Assembly: GCF_000025865.1 (NCBI RefSeq)
Contig: NC_014002.1
Span: forward strand, 186,001-250,000
Length of the DNA stretch: 64,000 nt
Direction of reading: 5' to 3'
Source: Methanohalophilus mahii DSM 5219
GTDB lineage: Archaea; Halobacteriota; Methanosarcinia; Methanosarcinales; Methanosarcinaceae
Under the pieces are notes generated by a model. That model ran no database searches. It had not been told where the DNA came from and was given only the letters and a program-made list of their open reading frames with translations. Both the position numbers and the translations under genes were made by a program. Below are positions 17,583-26,380 of the stretch, piece after piece; position 1 is the first letter of the stretch, and the number at the start of each line of letters is the position of its first letter.

Positions 17583-18950
17583 ATGCCATCCATGGAATCA
17601 ATCAATCCATCAACCGGGGAGCTGGTGGAATCCTTCTCTATGCACAATTCGGAAGCTGTCAGTGACCGCCTTGAGAACTCATATCATGCATTTCTGGATT
17701 GGAAATCCCTTGATGTCGATGTGCGGTGTGATTATCTGCGTCAGGTTGCCAGGATGTTGCGCCAGTGCAAGCAGGAATGTGCAGAACTGATCACCCGGGA
17801 GATGGGAAAACCCCTCAAACAGTCCTTGGGCGAGATTGCCAAATGTGCCCTGACATTTGATTATTATGCTGACAGGACACCTTCCTTTATGGAACCACGT
17901 GTGGAAGATACCGATGCGACCTATTCCAGTGTATTCTTTGAACCGATGGGTCCGGTTCTGTGCATAAAACCCTGGAATTTTCCCTTCTGGCAGGTGCTCA
18001 GTGCGGCTTCCCATATTCTGGCCGGTGGCAATACCATCCTGCTCAAACATTCATCCAGTGTGCCGGCATGTGCCCTGAAAATCGAAGAAATAATGCAACA
18101 GGCCGGATTGCCGGAAGGTGTATTCCAAACTCTCCTGATTGATGGCAAGACAGCTTCTTCCCTGATCTCATCTGACGAAATTGCCGCAGTGTCCTTTACA
18201 GGAGGAACTGAAGCCGGGCGCAGGGTGGCTGTGAAAGCAGCTTCATCCCTGAAGAAATACGTGCTTGAACTCGGAGGTAGCGATCCTTTCGTTGTCCTTG
18301 AAGGAGCTGACGTACAAAAGGCTGCAAAGGCGGCAGCGGCTGCAAGGTTTATCAATACAGGTCAAACCTGTATTGCTGCCAAGCGTTTTGTCGTGGAAGA
18401 ATCATTGATGGAGGAATTTAAAAGACACTTCATTGAGCAAACACGTCGTATGAAGGTTGGTGATCCGCTGGAAGAGGACACGGATATTGGTCCCCTTGTA
18501 CGGGCAGAAGAAATGCACAGATTGGGTTCCCAGGTGGCAGATTCCATTGAAAAAGGTGCAAAGGTTGAACTTGATGGCGGGCTGGTTGAAGGTGCAGGAT
18601 TTTTCTATTCCCCGGTTGTGCTTTCCGGAATTACTGATAACATGGATGTGATGCGTCAGGAAACATTCGGGCCGGTTGCTCCTCTGATCTCCGTGAAAGA
18701 TGAAGCTGAAGCGATAAAGGTTGCAAACGCCACTCCCTATGGGCTGGGTGCAAGTATCTGGGGTGGGGATTCGGATCATCTGCTGGAGATCGGTAAAAGG
18801 ATTCAGGCAGGCGTTGTCGGGATAAACGGTTTCTTCAAACCGGATGCATGCATGCCCTTTGGGGGTATGAAGCAAAGTGGGGTTGGCAGGGAACTGTCTG
18901 ACTTTGGCTTCTATGAATTCATGCACATCCGATCCCTGAAATCCTTCTAA
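17583..18950 (+). CDS. NAD(P)-dependent aldehyde dehydrogenase (succinate-semialdehyde type)
   Basis: 455 residues, full length for the superfamily. The nucleophile is C263 in NTGQTCIAAKR and the general base E229 in YVLELGGSDPF; KPWNFPFWQ and GGNTILLKHSS are the cofactor-site segments. The sequence is of the succinate-semialdehyde/lactaldehyde dehydrogenase branch, which is found in some methanogens where lactaldehyde oxidation supports F420 synthesis (CofA role); that job is possible here but not proven. Start ATG 17583 (MPSMES) is taken; ATG 17592 (MESINPSTGE) is an equally reasonable alternative. It is convergent with the DUF427 gene. Confidence 0.9.
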   Translation: MPSMESINPSTGELVESFSMHNSEAVSDRLENSYHAFLDWKSLDVDVRCDYLRQVARMLRQCKQECAELITREMGKPLKQSLGEIAKCALTFDYYADRTPSFMEPRVEDTDATYSSVFFEPMGPVLCIKPWNFPFWQVLSAASHILAGGNTILLKHSSSVPACALKIEEIMQQAGLPEGVFQTLLIDGKTASSLISSDEIAAVSFTGGTEAGRRVAVKAASSLKKYVLELGGSDPFVVLEGADVQKAAKAAAAARFINTGQTCIAAKRFVVEESLMEEFKRHFIEQTRRMKVGDPLEEDTDIGPLVRAEEMHRLGSQVADSIEKGAKVELDGGLVEGAGFFYSPVVLSGITDNMDVMRQETFGPVAPLISVKDEAEAIKVANATPYGLGASIWGGDSDHLLEIGKRIQAGVVGINGFFKPDACMPFGGMKQSGVGRELSDFGFYEFMHIRSLKSF

Positions 18951-18997
18951 ACAACTTTCTGATCGAATAATAATGACCAGGGATGTAAGTGTTTGAA

Positions 18998-19288
18998 TCA
19001 GTCGGTGATTTCCACTCCACCCCGTGTATCAAATGCCAGATATCCTTTAATGTTTGATGCTGCAGGTTTTGGTTGCGGGTAATACCACGCACCGTCCTTC
19101 AGTGTGCTATCTTCGAGCACGATATCATAATAACTGCCCTTGCCTTTCCAGGGGCAGACAGTTACTGTATCGCTGTCTCTGAAATATTCCATATTGACCG
19201 ATTCCGGCGGGAAATAATGGTTTCCTTCTACTTTCTCGGTAACTTTACTATCTGCAAGTACGACTCCTTTGTATTTTGCAACTGGCAT
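18998..19288 (-). CDS. DUF427 family protein
   Basis: 96 residues, normal length for DUF427. The family pattern is visible as VVLADSKVTEKVEGNHYFPP, then TVCPWKGKGSYYDI and AWYYPQPK. The small beta-rich fold has no established reaction. The RBS GGAGGAG lies just before its start on the minus strand. It is divergent from the Trm5-like methyltransferase gene and convergent with the aldehyde dehydrogenase gene. Confidence 0.88.
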   Translation of the reverse strand: MPVAKYKGVVLADSKVTEKVEGNHYFPPESVNMEYFRDSDTVTVCPWKGKGSYYDIVLEDSTLKDGAWYYPQPKPAASNIKGYLAFDTRGGVEITD

Positions 19289-19365
19289 ATTGAATCCACT
19301 CCTCCTGAGAATATTGGATTAATTGATTTAAATATGTAATCATCGTTTGATAACCAAGTGAAAGC

Positions 19366-20187
19366 ATGAGTAAAAACAGTCTCAAAACTCTCGTGGAAAA
19401 GGAAGTTCCTGCAGACTTGATTGAATATATCCCTAATCGATTTGATGTGGTCGGTGACATTGCAATTGTCAGTATTCCTCCTGAACTGTGGGACTATTCT
19501 GAAATGATTGCAACAAAAGTTGTGTCTATGAGAGGTAATATCGGGACAGTTCTTAACAAAATAAGTCGAGTAAAAGGCGATCATCGTGTTTCAGATTTTA
19601 AAATTTTGCTGGGTGGCAGTACTGTAACTACACACGGGGAATTCAAATATCGCTATCGTTTGGACCTTTCGGAAGTATTTTTTAATCCCCGGCTGGGTTA
19701 TGAGAGGCACAGGGTAACATCCCTGGTTCTTCCCCGGGAAGATGTTTTGGTTGCCTTTTGTGGGGTGGGCCCGTTTGCAATCCCTGCTGCTATAAGGGAT
19801 GTACGTGTTTTCTGTGTCGAAAAGAACCGGTATGCATGCCACTGGCTGGCTGAGAATATACGGTTGAATAACTTTAAGGGACATATCTATCCTATAAATG
19901 CGGATGCCCGGGATATTCCGGTAATTCTTGACATGAAGTTTGACAGACTCATAGTTCCTACTCCTTATGGGCAGGATCATTTCTTTTCTTTACTCTCCCC
20001 TCTTTTGAAAGAAGGAGGTATGATGCATTTCTATACTTTTCAGGTAGCTGAGGATATAGCAAAATCAAAACAAGCCTTTAAGGATGCAGGTTACGAAATA
20101 ATTGGTGTGCGAAGATGCGGCAATGTAGCACGTGGTGTCAGCAGATGGGTGTTTGACCTGAAAAAGAACCGACCAGCAAAAAGGTAA
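19366..20187 (+). CDS. Trm5/Taw2-family tRNA-modifying class I SAM enzyme
   Basis: 273 residues. The N-terminal part reads RFDVVGDIAIVSIP and EVFFNPRLGYERHRV, as in Trm5-type tRNA G37 methyltransferases and the related wyosine enzyme Taw2. The SAM loop is AFCGVGPFAIPAA. The motif that separates the subfamilies is unusual: Trm5 has NLP at this point and here DRLIVPTPYGQ is found. It should act on position 37 of tRNA or its wyosine precursor, but which reaction is open. It is 44 bases ahead of the D-aminoacyl-tRNA deacylase gene. Confidence 0.75.
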   Translation: MSKNSLKTLVEKEVPADLIEYIPNRFDVVGDIAIVSIPPELWDYSEMIATKVVSMRGNIGTVLNKISRVKGDHRVSDFKILLGGSTVTTHGEFKYRYRLDLSEVFFNPRLGYERHRVTSLVLPREDVLVAFCGVGPFAIPAAIRDVRVFCVEKNRYACHWLAENIRLNNFKGHIYPINADARDIPVILDMKFDRLIVPTPYGQDHFFSLLSPLLKEGGMMHFYTFQVAEDIAKSKQAFKDAGYEIIGVRRCGNVARGVSRWVFDLKKNRPAKR

Positions 20188-20231
20188 GGTATAAGGACGG
20201 CTTCAAAGTAAATTAAAACCGGTCTGTTATC

Positions 20232-21641
20232 ATGTCACAACTGTCAATTCCAAAACCAACGATTGTATGCTCCAGTGTGGATGCTGCGAGTATGAACATA
20301 ATGTCCCATCTTCTGGAAATGGATGAATGGGAAACGCAATCCTTTGAGCCTCTTTATGAGGATATAACCAGTATATATGAATCCGGAAAGTTCCTGCTTG
20401 TGGAAGTTTCCATCCACCATATCTTTCAGGACGGCCTGGACGGAAAACTGGGAGAACTTGGATTTCTTCCTTCATGTTTCATTTTTGCTTCCAAACATAA
20501 AAGTGATGATGGCCGTAAACTTCTCACCGCCCACTTTACAGGCAATCCTTCGGAGGCAAAATTCGGTGGCCATCCCGGAAAACTTTCCATTGCTTATTCC
20601 TCTGCCCTGAAACCTTTACTGATGCAGATACAGTCCTATTCTGCAGGTATGGACTATGATGTGTCTATGGAATCCACACATCACGGCCCTACAGACCTGC
20701 AAATACCTTCTATCTATGCAGAGATTGGCAGTGGTCCTGTGCAGTGGGATGATAAAGGGGCCGCAGAAGTTCTCGCCAGGTCCATACTTTCCTTCTATCC
20801 TCAAAAACTGCCAATAGCTCTGGGATTTGGGGGTGGACATTATGCAGCCAGGCAATCAGAGATTGTTCTTAGCAATAATGTGACATTTGGCCATAATATT
20901 CCTTCCTACCAGCTGAAATTTGTTGATGAATCCTTTTTTAGCCAGGCAGTGGATAAATCAGGTGCGGATTTTGTTTATATGGACAGGAAGGCCATTTCAT
21001 CTTCTGATAAAGAGCATCTGGATGATCTTGCCCGGAAAAATTATCTGCTGGTTTTGAGGGAGAGTGATATTCAGCAGATTGGAAATATCCCTTGGGTTAT
21101 GTTCAAGAATATCATGGTACGATCCAGGGACATAGAACCCACGACACCACCGTTATTTACAGATGTTCTCAGAAAAGATCTGGAAAACTCTTCGCCTGAT
21201 GTTGTCCCGGATCCGGTTGAATTAATCATAGATGAGAGACTGATCCACTATACCTGGAAGAGTAACCCGGACCGTTTCCTGGGTATGCTGCAGGAATATC
21301 CGCTTGTATACCTGCAGAGGGACAACGGTACTTACAGGGGCTCTTTCCTGTTATTTGAAAAGAAAGATGCAGAAGACTTGCAGACTCATATAATAGATGA
21401 ATGCATTAAAATACTAAAAGAACATTATGAAATTGAGTATATTAGAGAGGACAATCTATTGTATCTTACATACCGGAAGTTCAATCCGATAAAAGCGGAG
21501 AGTATAGGCGTTCCCGGAGGACCTCTGTTTGGTAAACTTGCCAGGGGAATTCCTGTTGAGGTTGATGGAAATATTATCCATCCGGATATGGTTCATGAGA
21601 CAATTACAAAAGATCTTGTCCTGAAAAATATGATTCGTTGA
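20232..21641 (+). CDS. dtdA: D-aminoacyl-tRNA deacylase (archaeal/plant GEK1 type)
   Basis: 469 residues. It removes D-amino acids mischarged on tRNA. The family is recognised from ESTHHGPTDLQIPSIYAEIG, from LGFGGGHYAARQSEI and from GHNIPSYQL, which hold the conserved histidines and acids that bind two zinc ions. The core is about 270 residues; the extra C-terminal region of about 190 residues (VVPDPVELIIDERLIHYTW onward) is seen in some Methanosarcinales homologues and its role is unknown. It is followed closely by ftsZ on the same strand. Confidence 0.9.
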   Translation: MSQLSIPKPTIVCSSVDAASMNIMSHLLEMDEWETQSFEPLYEDITSIYESGKFLLVEVSIHHIFQDGLDGKLGELGFLPSCFIFASKHKSDDGRKLLTAHFTGNPSEAKFGGHPGKLSIAYSSALKPLLMQIQSYSAGMDYDVSMESTHHGPTDLQIPSIYAEIGSGPVQWDDKGAAEVLARSILSFYPQKLPIALGFGGGHYAARQSEIVLSNNVTFGHNIPSYQLKFVDESFFSQAVDKSGADFVYMDRKAISSSDKEHLDDLARKNYLLVLRESDIQQIGNIPWVMFKNIMVRSRDIEPTTPPLFTDVLRKDLENSSPDVVPDPVELIIDERLIHYTWKSNPDRFLGMLQEYPLVYLQRDNGTYRGSFLLFEKKDAEDLQTHIIDECIKILKEHYEIEYIREDNLLYLTYRKFNPIKAESIGVPGGPLFGKLARGIPVEVDGNIIHPDMVHETITKDLVLKNMIR

Positions 21642-21679
21642 ATTCATGATTATCTTTGTGCTCGTGGAGGAAATTGAGT

Positions 21680-22783
21680 ATGAAATCCATTGTTGAAGAG
21701 GCATTAGCTCGCTCAGCAGAAGAGAGACAAGTAAGTTCCGAACCATCGGGACCGAAGGATGTCAATGCGGAGATCGAAGCGGTTTTGAAAGGTATGCATA
21801 CCAATATTAAAGTTATTGGATGTGGCGGAGGAGGTTCGAACAGCATCCAGAGGATGACGAATGAGGGAATTAAGGGAGCACAACTTGTAGCCCTCAATAC
21901 TGATGCTCAACACCTTCTGAATGTTATCTGTGATAATAAGATACTGATCGGCAAGAAAAAGACACGTGGCCTGGGCGCCGGCAGTTTACCTCAAATTGGA
22001 GAGGATGCTGCACTTGAAAGTATTGATGAACTCACTGAAGTGGTCGATGGAACCGATATGGTATTCATCACAGCCGGGCTTGGTGGAGGTACCGGGACCG
22101 GTTCCGCAGCAGTTGTCGCAGAGGCTGCCAGGGATGCAGGTGCTCTTACAATCGCGGTTGTGACCCTGCCCTTTGCAGTAGAGGGAGAGGTGCGCCGCAC
22201 CAATGCTGAAGCAGGACTGGAAAGACTCAGGGATGTGGCGGATACTGTAATTGTAGTACCCAATGACAAACTACTGGAAGTAGTGCCACGTTTGCCTTTG
22301 CAGGCCGCATTCAAGGTATCGGATGAAGTGTTGATGAGGGCTGTAAAGGGAATTACCGAACTGATTACCAAACCCGGTCTTGTCAACCTTGACTTTGCCG
22401 ATGTACGTACCGTCATGCAGAACGGTGGCGTTGCCATGATTGGTTTGGGTGAGGCTGATGGTGATAGTAAGGCCAGCGAATCCGTTCAGAAAGCATTACG
22501 CAGTCCGCTTCTTGATGTGGATATCTCCGGTGCAACATCTGCACTTGTCAACGTTGTAGGCGGTCAGGATATGACTGTTTCAGAAGCAGAAGGAGTAGTT
22601 CAGGAAGTCTATAGCAGGATAGACCCTGGTGCAAGGCTTATATGGGGTGCACAGGTCGATCCGGAGCTGGAACACACAGTACGCACAATGATAGTCGTGA
22701 CAGGTGTCAAATCACCGCAGATATATGGCCCCGGCGGGGCAAAGAACGTTACAAGGAGGTATGGAATAGACTTTGTGGGATGA
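21680..22783 (+). CDS. ftsZ: Cell division protein FtsZ
   Basis: 367 residues from ATG 21680, chosen because GTGGAGG (21664-21670) sits ten bases upstream; an earlier in-frame start would place that RBS inside the gene. The tubulin-type GTPase marks are [11 protein letters not shown], the signature [12 protein letters not shown], and VPNDKLLEV. The C-terminal tail ends [16 protein letters not shown], close to other euryarchaeal FtsZ1. It lies just before the secE/ribosomal operon as in many methanogens. Confidence 0.97.
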   Translation: MKSIVEEALARSAEERQVSSEPSGPKDVNAEIEAVLKGMHTNIKVIGCGGGGSNSIQRMTNEGIKGAQLVALNTDAQHLLNVICDNKILIGKKKTRGLGAGSLPQIGEDAALESIDELTEVVDGTDMVFITAGLGGGTGTGSAAVVAEAARDAGALTIAVVTLPFAVEGEVRRTNAEAGLERLRDVADTVIVVPNDKLLEVVPRLPLQAAFKVSDEVLMRAVKGITELITKPGLVNLDFADVRTVMQNGGVAMIGLGEADGDSKASESVQKALRSPLLDVDISGATSALVNVVGGQDMTVSEAEGVVQEVYSRIDPGARLIWGAQVDPELEHTVRTMIVVTGVKSPQIYGPGGAKNVTRRYGIDFVG

Positions 22784-22860
22784 TTTTCCTGCATTTTCTA
22801 TTTTGGATATCATATTCCTCCAATCGAAAGATATTTTACATATAAGGTTATGTGAGTGGC

Positions 22861-22876
22861 GCTATAGTTTTATAGC
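22861..22876. repeat. Inverted repeat upstream of secE
   Basis: GCTATA-GTTT-TATAGC is a perfect six-base-arm inverted repeat in the 143-base gap between ftsZ and secE. No T-run follows it, so it is more likely part of the secE-operon promoter region than a terminator. Function not shown. Confidence 0.35.
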
Positions 22877-22926
22877 ATAATTTTACTCTAACTACTTCCA
22901 TACCAATTATTCAACGTTTATCGGTT

Positions 22927-23145
22927 GTGGATATTTTGGCAGAGAACATATTAAAATCAGCAATGAACAATCGCAGTGTCAGCCAGATCCTGAAGTCCTA
23001 TTACAGGGTGCTGAAACTTGCCAGAAAGCCTGCACGGGACGAGTTCCTCATGATCTCAAAAGTTGCAGGTGCAGGGATTATAGTAATCGGCATTGTTGGC
23101 TTTGTGGTCTATATTTTGCTGACCGAATTGCCGACATGGGTGTAA
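22927..23145 (+). CDS. secE: Protein translocase subunit SecE (Sec61 gamma)
   Basis: 72 residues with the SecE pattern: a short amphipathic helix with YYRVLKLARKPARDEF, then one membrane helix (AGIIVIGIVGFVVYILL). It clamps the SecY channel. Start is uncertain: GTG 22927 is taken, but TTG 22936 or ATG 22963 (MNNRSVSQILKSYY) are possible and closer to the family length. The stop is five bases before the Spt5 gene, the standard archaeal order. Confidence 0.9.
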   Translation: MDILAENILKSAMNNRSVSQILKSYYRVLKLARKPARDEFLMISKVAGAGIIVIGIVGFVVYILLTELPTWV

Positions 23146-23149
23146 CTCT

Positions 23150-23608
23150 ATGAGTGAAGATAGCGCTATATTCGTGATAAAGACGACTGCAAACCAGGAA
23201 CGCTCAGTTGCCGGAATGTTGGCCAAAGTGGCCAAAAAGGAGAATCTGGATATACGGGCCCTTCTTGCACCGGATGAGCTTAAGGGTTATGTACTTGCGG
23301 AATCTTCCAATCCAGGTGAGGTCGAACAGGCTATTCAGACAGTTCCACATGCAAGGGCTCTTGTGAAAGGTCAATCGAGCATGGAAGAAATCATGCATTT
23401 CCTGACTCCCAAACCGACGGTTACAGGAATCACGGAAGGCGCGATCATAGAGGTTACTTCAGGTCCTTTCAAGGGAGAAAAAGCACGTGTCAAACGTGTT
23501 GATGAAGGACATGAAGAAATCACTGTCGAGCTTTTCGATGCTGTGGTACCTATCCCCATCACTATTCGTGGGGATACAGTGAGAATACTCCGCAAAGAAG
23601 AGGAGTAA
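23150..23608 (+). CDS. spt5: Transcription elongation factor Spt5 (NusG homologue)
   Basis: 152 residues: an NGN domain (IFVIKTTANQERSVAGML to about residue 85) and a single KOW domain (EVTSGPFKGEKARVKRVDE). It binds RNA polymerase with Spt4 and couples transcription to translation. The gene sits between secE and the L11 gene, as in nearly all archaea and as nusG does in bacteria. ATG 23150 follows secE closely. Confidence 0.96.
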   Translation: MSEDSAIFVIKTTANQERSVAGMLAKVAKKENLDIRALLAPDELKGYVLAESSNPGEVEQAIQTVPHARALVKGQSSMEEIMHFLTPKPTVTGITEGAIIEVTSGPFKGEKARVKRVDEGHEEITVELFDAVVPIPITIRGDTVRILRKEEE

Positions 23609-23656
23609 ACCCAATTAAAAATAATTATTTCAATCAAAATTAAAAGGTGATGATTA

Positions 23657-24145
23657 ATGTCAAGTGTTGTTGAAGCATTGGTTCCCGGCGGTAAAGCAAA
23701 TCCGGGTCCACCACTGGGCCCGGCGCTCGGACCATTGGGTGTGAACATTAAGGAAGTTGTTGACACTATAAATGAAAAGACCAGTGATTACAATGGAATG
23801 CAGGTTCCTGTAAAGGTCATTGTGGCTGATGACAAAAGTGTGGAGATAGAAGTAGGTACTCCTCCAACAGCCGCTCTTGTCCTTCAGGAAGCCGGTGTCG
23901 GGAAAGGCGCAGGTGAAGAAGGTAGCAGTGAAATTGTAGGAAATCTCAGTATCACCCAGCTTGCCAAGATAGCCCGCATGAAAAAGGATGACCTTCTTTC
24001 CTATGAAATGAAAGCAGGCATCAAGGAAGTTCTAGGTACATGTGTGCCAATGGGAGTTACCGGTGAAGGAATGGATCCCCGGGATTGCCAGAAGGCAATT
24101 GATGAAGGTAAATTTGATGAGGCACTTGCCTCTGAAGCATGGTAA
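23657..24145 (+). CDS. rpl11: 50S ribosomal protein L11
   Basis: 162 residues. The opening PGGKANPGPPLGPALGPLGV is the diagnostic L11 N-terminal segment; the C-terminal RNA-binding domain contains KIARMKKDDLLS and TCVPMGVTGEGMDPRD. L11 binds the GTPase-associated centre of 23S rRNA and carries the stalk base. A RBS (AAGGTGATGA) lies before the ATG. Confidence 0.97.
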   Translation: MSSVVEALVPGGKANPGPPLGPALGPLGVNIKEVVDTINEKTSDYNGMQVPVKVIVADDKSVEIEVGTPPTAALVLQEAGVGKGAGEEGSSEIVGNLSITQLAKIARMKKDDLLSYEMKAGIKEVLGTCVPMGVTGEGMDPRDCQKAIDEGKFDEALASEAW

Positions 24146-24226
24146 CTCCATGCTTTTCATTTGACCGATAGGTTTAAAAATAATTGTCCTATATTGGTGA
24201 GCCCGTATAGATGACAATAAATCGTT

Positions 24227-24261
24227 CCGTAGGAGGCCTTTGTGGCTGATGATCACTACGG
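24227..24261 (+). promoter_or_regulatory. Ribosomal protein L1 autoregulatory RNA site
   Basis: As RNA this folds into CCGTAG (24227-24232) with CTACGG (24256-24261), then an asymmetric internal loop (GA on one side, GATGAT-containing side on the other), then GGCC with GGCT closing a TTTGT loop. Two short helices around a GA / GATGA loop are the known L1-binding motif of 23S rRNA and of archaeal L1 mRNAs. It ends exactly where the RBS GGAGGT (24261-24266) of the L1 ATG begins, so bound L1 would block translation. Fold was made by hand. Confidence 0.7.
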
Positions 24262-24271
24262 GAGGTACAGT

Positions 24272-24913
24272 ATGGTAGAAGAATCTATATTAAACACAGT
24301 CGAAAGGTTATTTGAGGAATCCCCACAGCGCAATTTTGCGGAAAGTGTGGATCTTGCCATCAATTTAAAAAACCTTGACATGAGCCAGCCCAAATATCGT
24401 GTAGATGAAGAAATTTATCTGCCCAATGGCCTTGGCAAGGACCTTAAGATCGCTGTTTTTGCAAAGGGTGAAGTAGGCCTTCAGGCAAAGGAAGCGGGCT
24501 GTGACTATGTTTTCACCGAGGAAGATATTAATGACCTCGCAGATGACAAAAGTCGCGCACGTTCCATTGCTAATGAATGTGACTTCTTCATTGCCGAAGT
24601 GCAGTACATGCCACTTATCGGTAAAACCCTTGGTGCAATTCTCGGTCCCAGAGGTAAGATGCCTGTCCCACTTACGCCAGATAAAAATGTGGCGGACATG
24701 ATTAGATCCTCCAAGAATTCTATTCGCATTCGTTCCAAGGATAAACTCACTTTCCACGTTGCAGTGGGAAGAAGGGACATGGATGCAGAAAGAATAGCAG
24801 AGAACATTGAAAGCATTGTGAATAGGGTTGAGTCTGTACTTGATAAAGGTAAACAGAATCTCAAGTCCATATATGTTACAACCACAATGGGCAAATCTTT
24901 GAGGGTGATATGA
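24272..24913 (+). CDS. rpl1: 50S ribosomal protein L1
   Basis: 213 residues from ATG 24272. The sequence has the L1 pattern DLAINLKNLDMSQPKYR, LIGKTLGAILGPRGKMP and KDKLTFHVAVGRRDM. It forms the mobile stalk at the E site and represses its own operon. Start: ATG 24272 has GGAGGT five bases upstream; an in-frame GTG at 24242 also has AGGAGG five bases upstream and would add ten residues (MADDHYGRYS), so two nested starts are possible. The longer start lies inside the L1 RNA site. The stop overlaps the P0 start. Confidence 0.95.
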   Translation: MVEESILNTVERLFEESPQRNFAESVDLAINLKNLDMSQPKYRVDEEIYLPNGLGKDLKIAVFAKGEVGLQAKEAGCDYVFTEEDINDLADDKSRARSIANECDFFIAEVQYMPLIGKTLGAILGPRGKMPVPLTPDKNVADMIRSSKNSIRIRSKDKLTFHVAVGRRDMDAERIAENIESIVNRVESVLDKGKQNLKSIYVTTTMGKSLRVI

Positions 24914-25947
24914 TGGAAGAAGAGCTTCACCACAGTGAACATATCCCTCAATGGAAAAAACAGGAAATAGAGGACATAAAGGCTCTCATCGAAAAATATC
25001 CTTTGTTTGGTATTGTAGGTGTGGGAGGTATCCCGGCCAAACAACTCCAGGCTATGAGACGTGAACTGAAAGATGTGGCAGTCCTCAAAGTATGCAGGAA
25101 CACTCTTGTCAACAGGGCACTGGAAAGCTCCTCAAAAGATTGTTCTGAAATGATTGATTATCTTAATCAACAGTGTGCACTAATTTTCACCAATGAGAAT
25201 CCTTTCAAACTCTATAAGTTGCTTGAGCAGAGCAAGACTCCTTCGCCAATAAAGGCAGGTGCAATTGCTCCTCAGGATATTAAGGTGGAAAAAGGTCCAA
25301 CCAGTTTCCCGCCGGGTCCCATTCTCGGAGACCTCCAGAGTGCTGGAATCCCGGCATCCATCGATGGCGGTAAAGTTGTAGTCAGTGAAAACAAGGTTGT
25401 TACAGAAGAAGGTAATGTAGTATCCCAGAACCTTGCTTCAATGCTTGCAAGGCTTGAAATATTCCCTATAGAAGTGGGACTTGACCTTCATGCAGTTTTC
25501 GAGGACGGTTCTATCTTTACTCCCGATGTACTGGCAATTGACAATGATAAATACTTCTCCGATATTGCCGCAGCGTCCAGACAGGCTTTCAATCTGGCAG
25601 TCAATGTAGCATACCCAACAACCGCTACAATCAGCACTTTGATCTCCAAGGCATCTTCCGAAGCAATGAACCTTGGTATCAATGCAACAGTACTGGAACC
25701 AGAGATCATGGATTCCCTGCTTGGAAAAGCACATTCACAGATGATTTCACTCGCATCTGCTGTATCTGCAAACAATGAAGATGCAGTGGACGAGGATCTC
25801 AAATCTGTTCTGGGTGCAGCAGCACAAAGTGCAGCTGCAACAGTTGAGGAACAGCCTGCTGAAGAAGCAGCTGAGGAAGAAGTAGAAGAGGAAGAAGAAG
25901 ATGCAGAAGAGGGCGGTATGGCCGGTCTTGGAGCACTTTTCGGATGA
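24910..25947 (+). CDS. rplP0: 50S ribosomal protein P0 (L10 family)
   Basis: 345 residues. The rRNA-binding domain comes first (WKKQEIEDIKALIEKYPLFG), then the insertion domain, then helices that bind L12/P1 dimers (EAMNLGINATVLEPE), an alanine/glutamate-rich hinge and the tail [11 protein letters not shown]. That same tail occurs in P1, where it recruits translational GTPases. ATG 24910 overlaps the L1 TGA; a second ATG follows directly (MM), either may be used. Confidence 0.96.
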   Translation: MMEEELHHSEHIPQWKKQEIEDIKALIEKYPLFGIVGVGGIPAKQLQAMRRELKDVAVLKVCRNTLVNRALESSSKDCSEMIDYLNQQCALIFTNENPFKLYKLLEQSKTPSPIKAGAIAPQDIKVEKGPTSFPPGPILGDLQSAGIPASIDGGKVVVSENKVVTEEGNVVSQNLASMLARLEIFPIEVGLDLHAVFEDGSIFTPDVLAIDNDKYFSDIAAASRQAFNLAVNVAYPTTATISTLISKASSEAMNLGINATVLEPEIMDSLLGKAHSQMISLASAVSANNEDAVDEDLKSVLGAAAQSAAATVEEQPAEEAAEEEVEEEEEDAEEGGMAGLGALFG

Positions 25948-25976
25948 GATTTAAGATTAATTACAGGTGATTCACA

Positions 25977-26288
25977 ATGGAATATATATATGCAGCACTT
26001 TTACTCCACAACGCTGGAAAAGATGTTACTGAAGATGCAGTAAAAGCTGTCCTTGAGGCAGCAGGTACCGATGTAGACGACGCACGTGCAAAAGCTCTCA
26101 TTGCAGCTCTTGAAGATGTAGACATCGAAGAAGCTATGAGCACCGCAGCAGTTGCAGCAGCACCAGCAGCGGCACCAGCAGCAGCACCTGCTGAAGCTAC
26201 AGAAGAGGCAGCTGAGGCAGAGGAAGAAGAGGAAGAAGACGAATCAGAAGAGAGCGGCATGGCCGGTCTTGGTGCACTCTTTGGATAA
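25977..26288 (+). CDS. rpl12: 50S ribosomal protein P1 (archaeal L12)
   Basis: 103 residues. The start [19 protein letters not shown] forms the dimerisation domain, followed by an alanine-rich hinge, an acidic run and the factor-binding tail [11 protein letters not shown] shared with P0. It is the last gene of the ribosomal stalk operon, 29 bases after P0, and a hairpin terminator follows. RBS AGGTGA precedes the ATG. Confidence 0.97.
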   Translation: MEYIYAALLLHNAGKDVTEDAVKAVLEAAGTDVDDARAKALIAALEDVDIEEAMSTAAVAAAPAAAPAAAPAEATEEAAEAEEEEEEDESEESGMAGLGALFG

Positions 26289-26299
26289 TTTCCTCACTT

Positions 26300-26332
26300 T
26301 GTCCGCTACGGCGGACACCCCTTTCCTTTTTT
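26300..26332 (+). terminator. Hairpin terminator of the ribosomal stalk operon
   Basis: TGTCCGC (26300-26306), loop TACG, GCGGACA (26311-26317): a perfect seven-base stem, followed by a pyrimidine run ending in six T at 26327-26332. It directly follows the P1 stop. Confidence 0.7.
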
Positions 26333-26380
26333 AAAATAAACAGTCGACTTTATCTGTATTGACCAACAAGGTTGTGGTCA

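Noticed and set aside
18402-18926. Minus-strand frame of 174 codons opposite the aldehyde dehydrogenase
   Set aside because: Pure antisense of a conserved enzyme; no family pattern.
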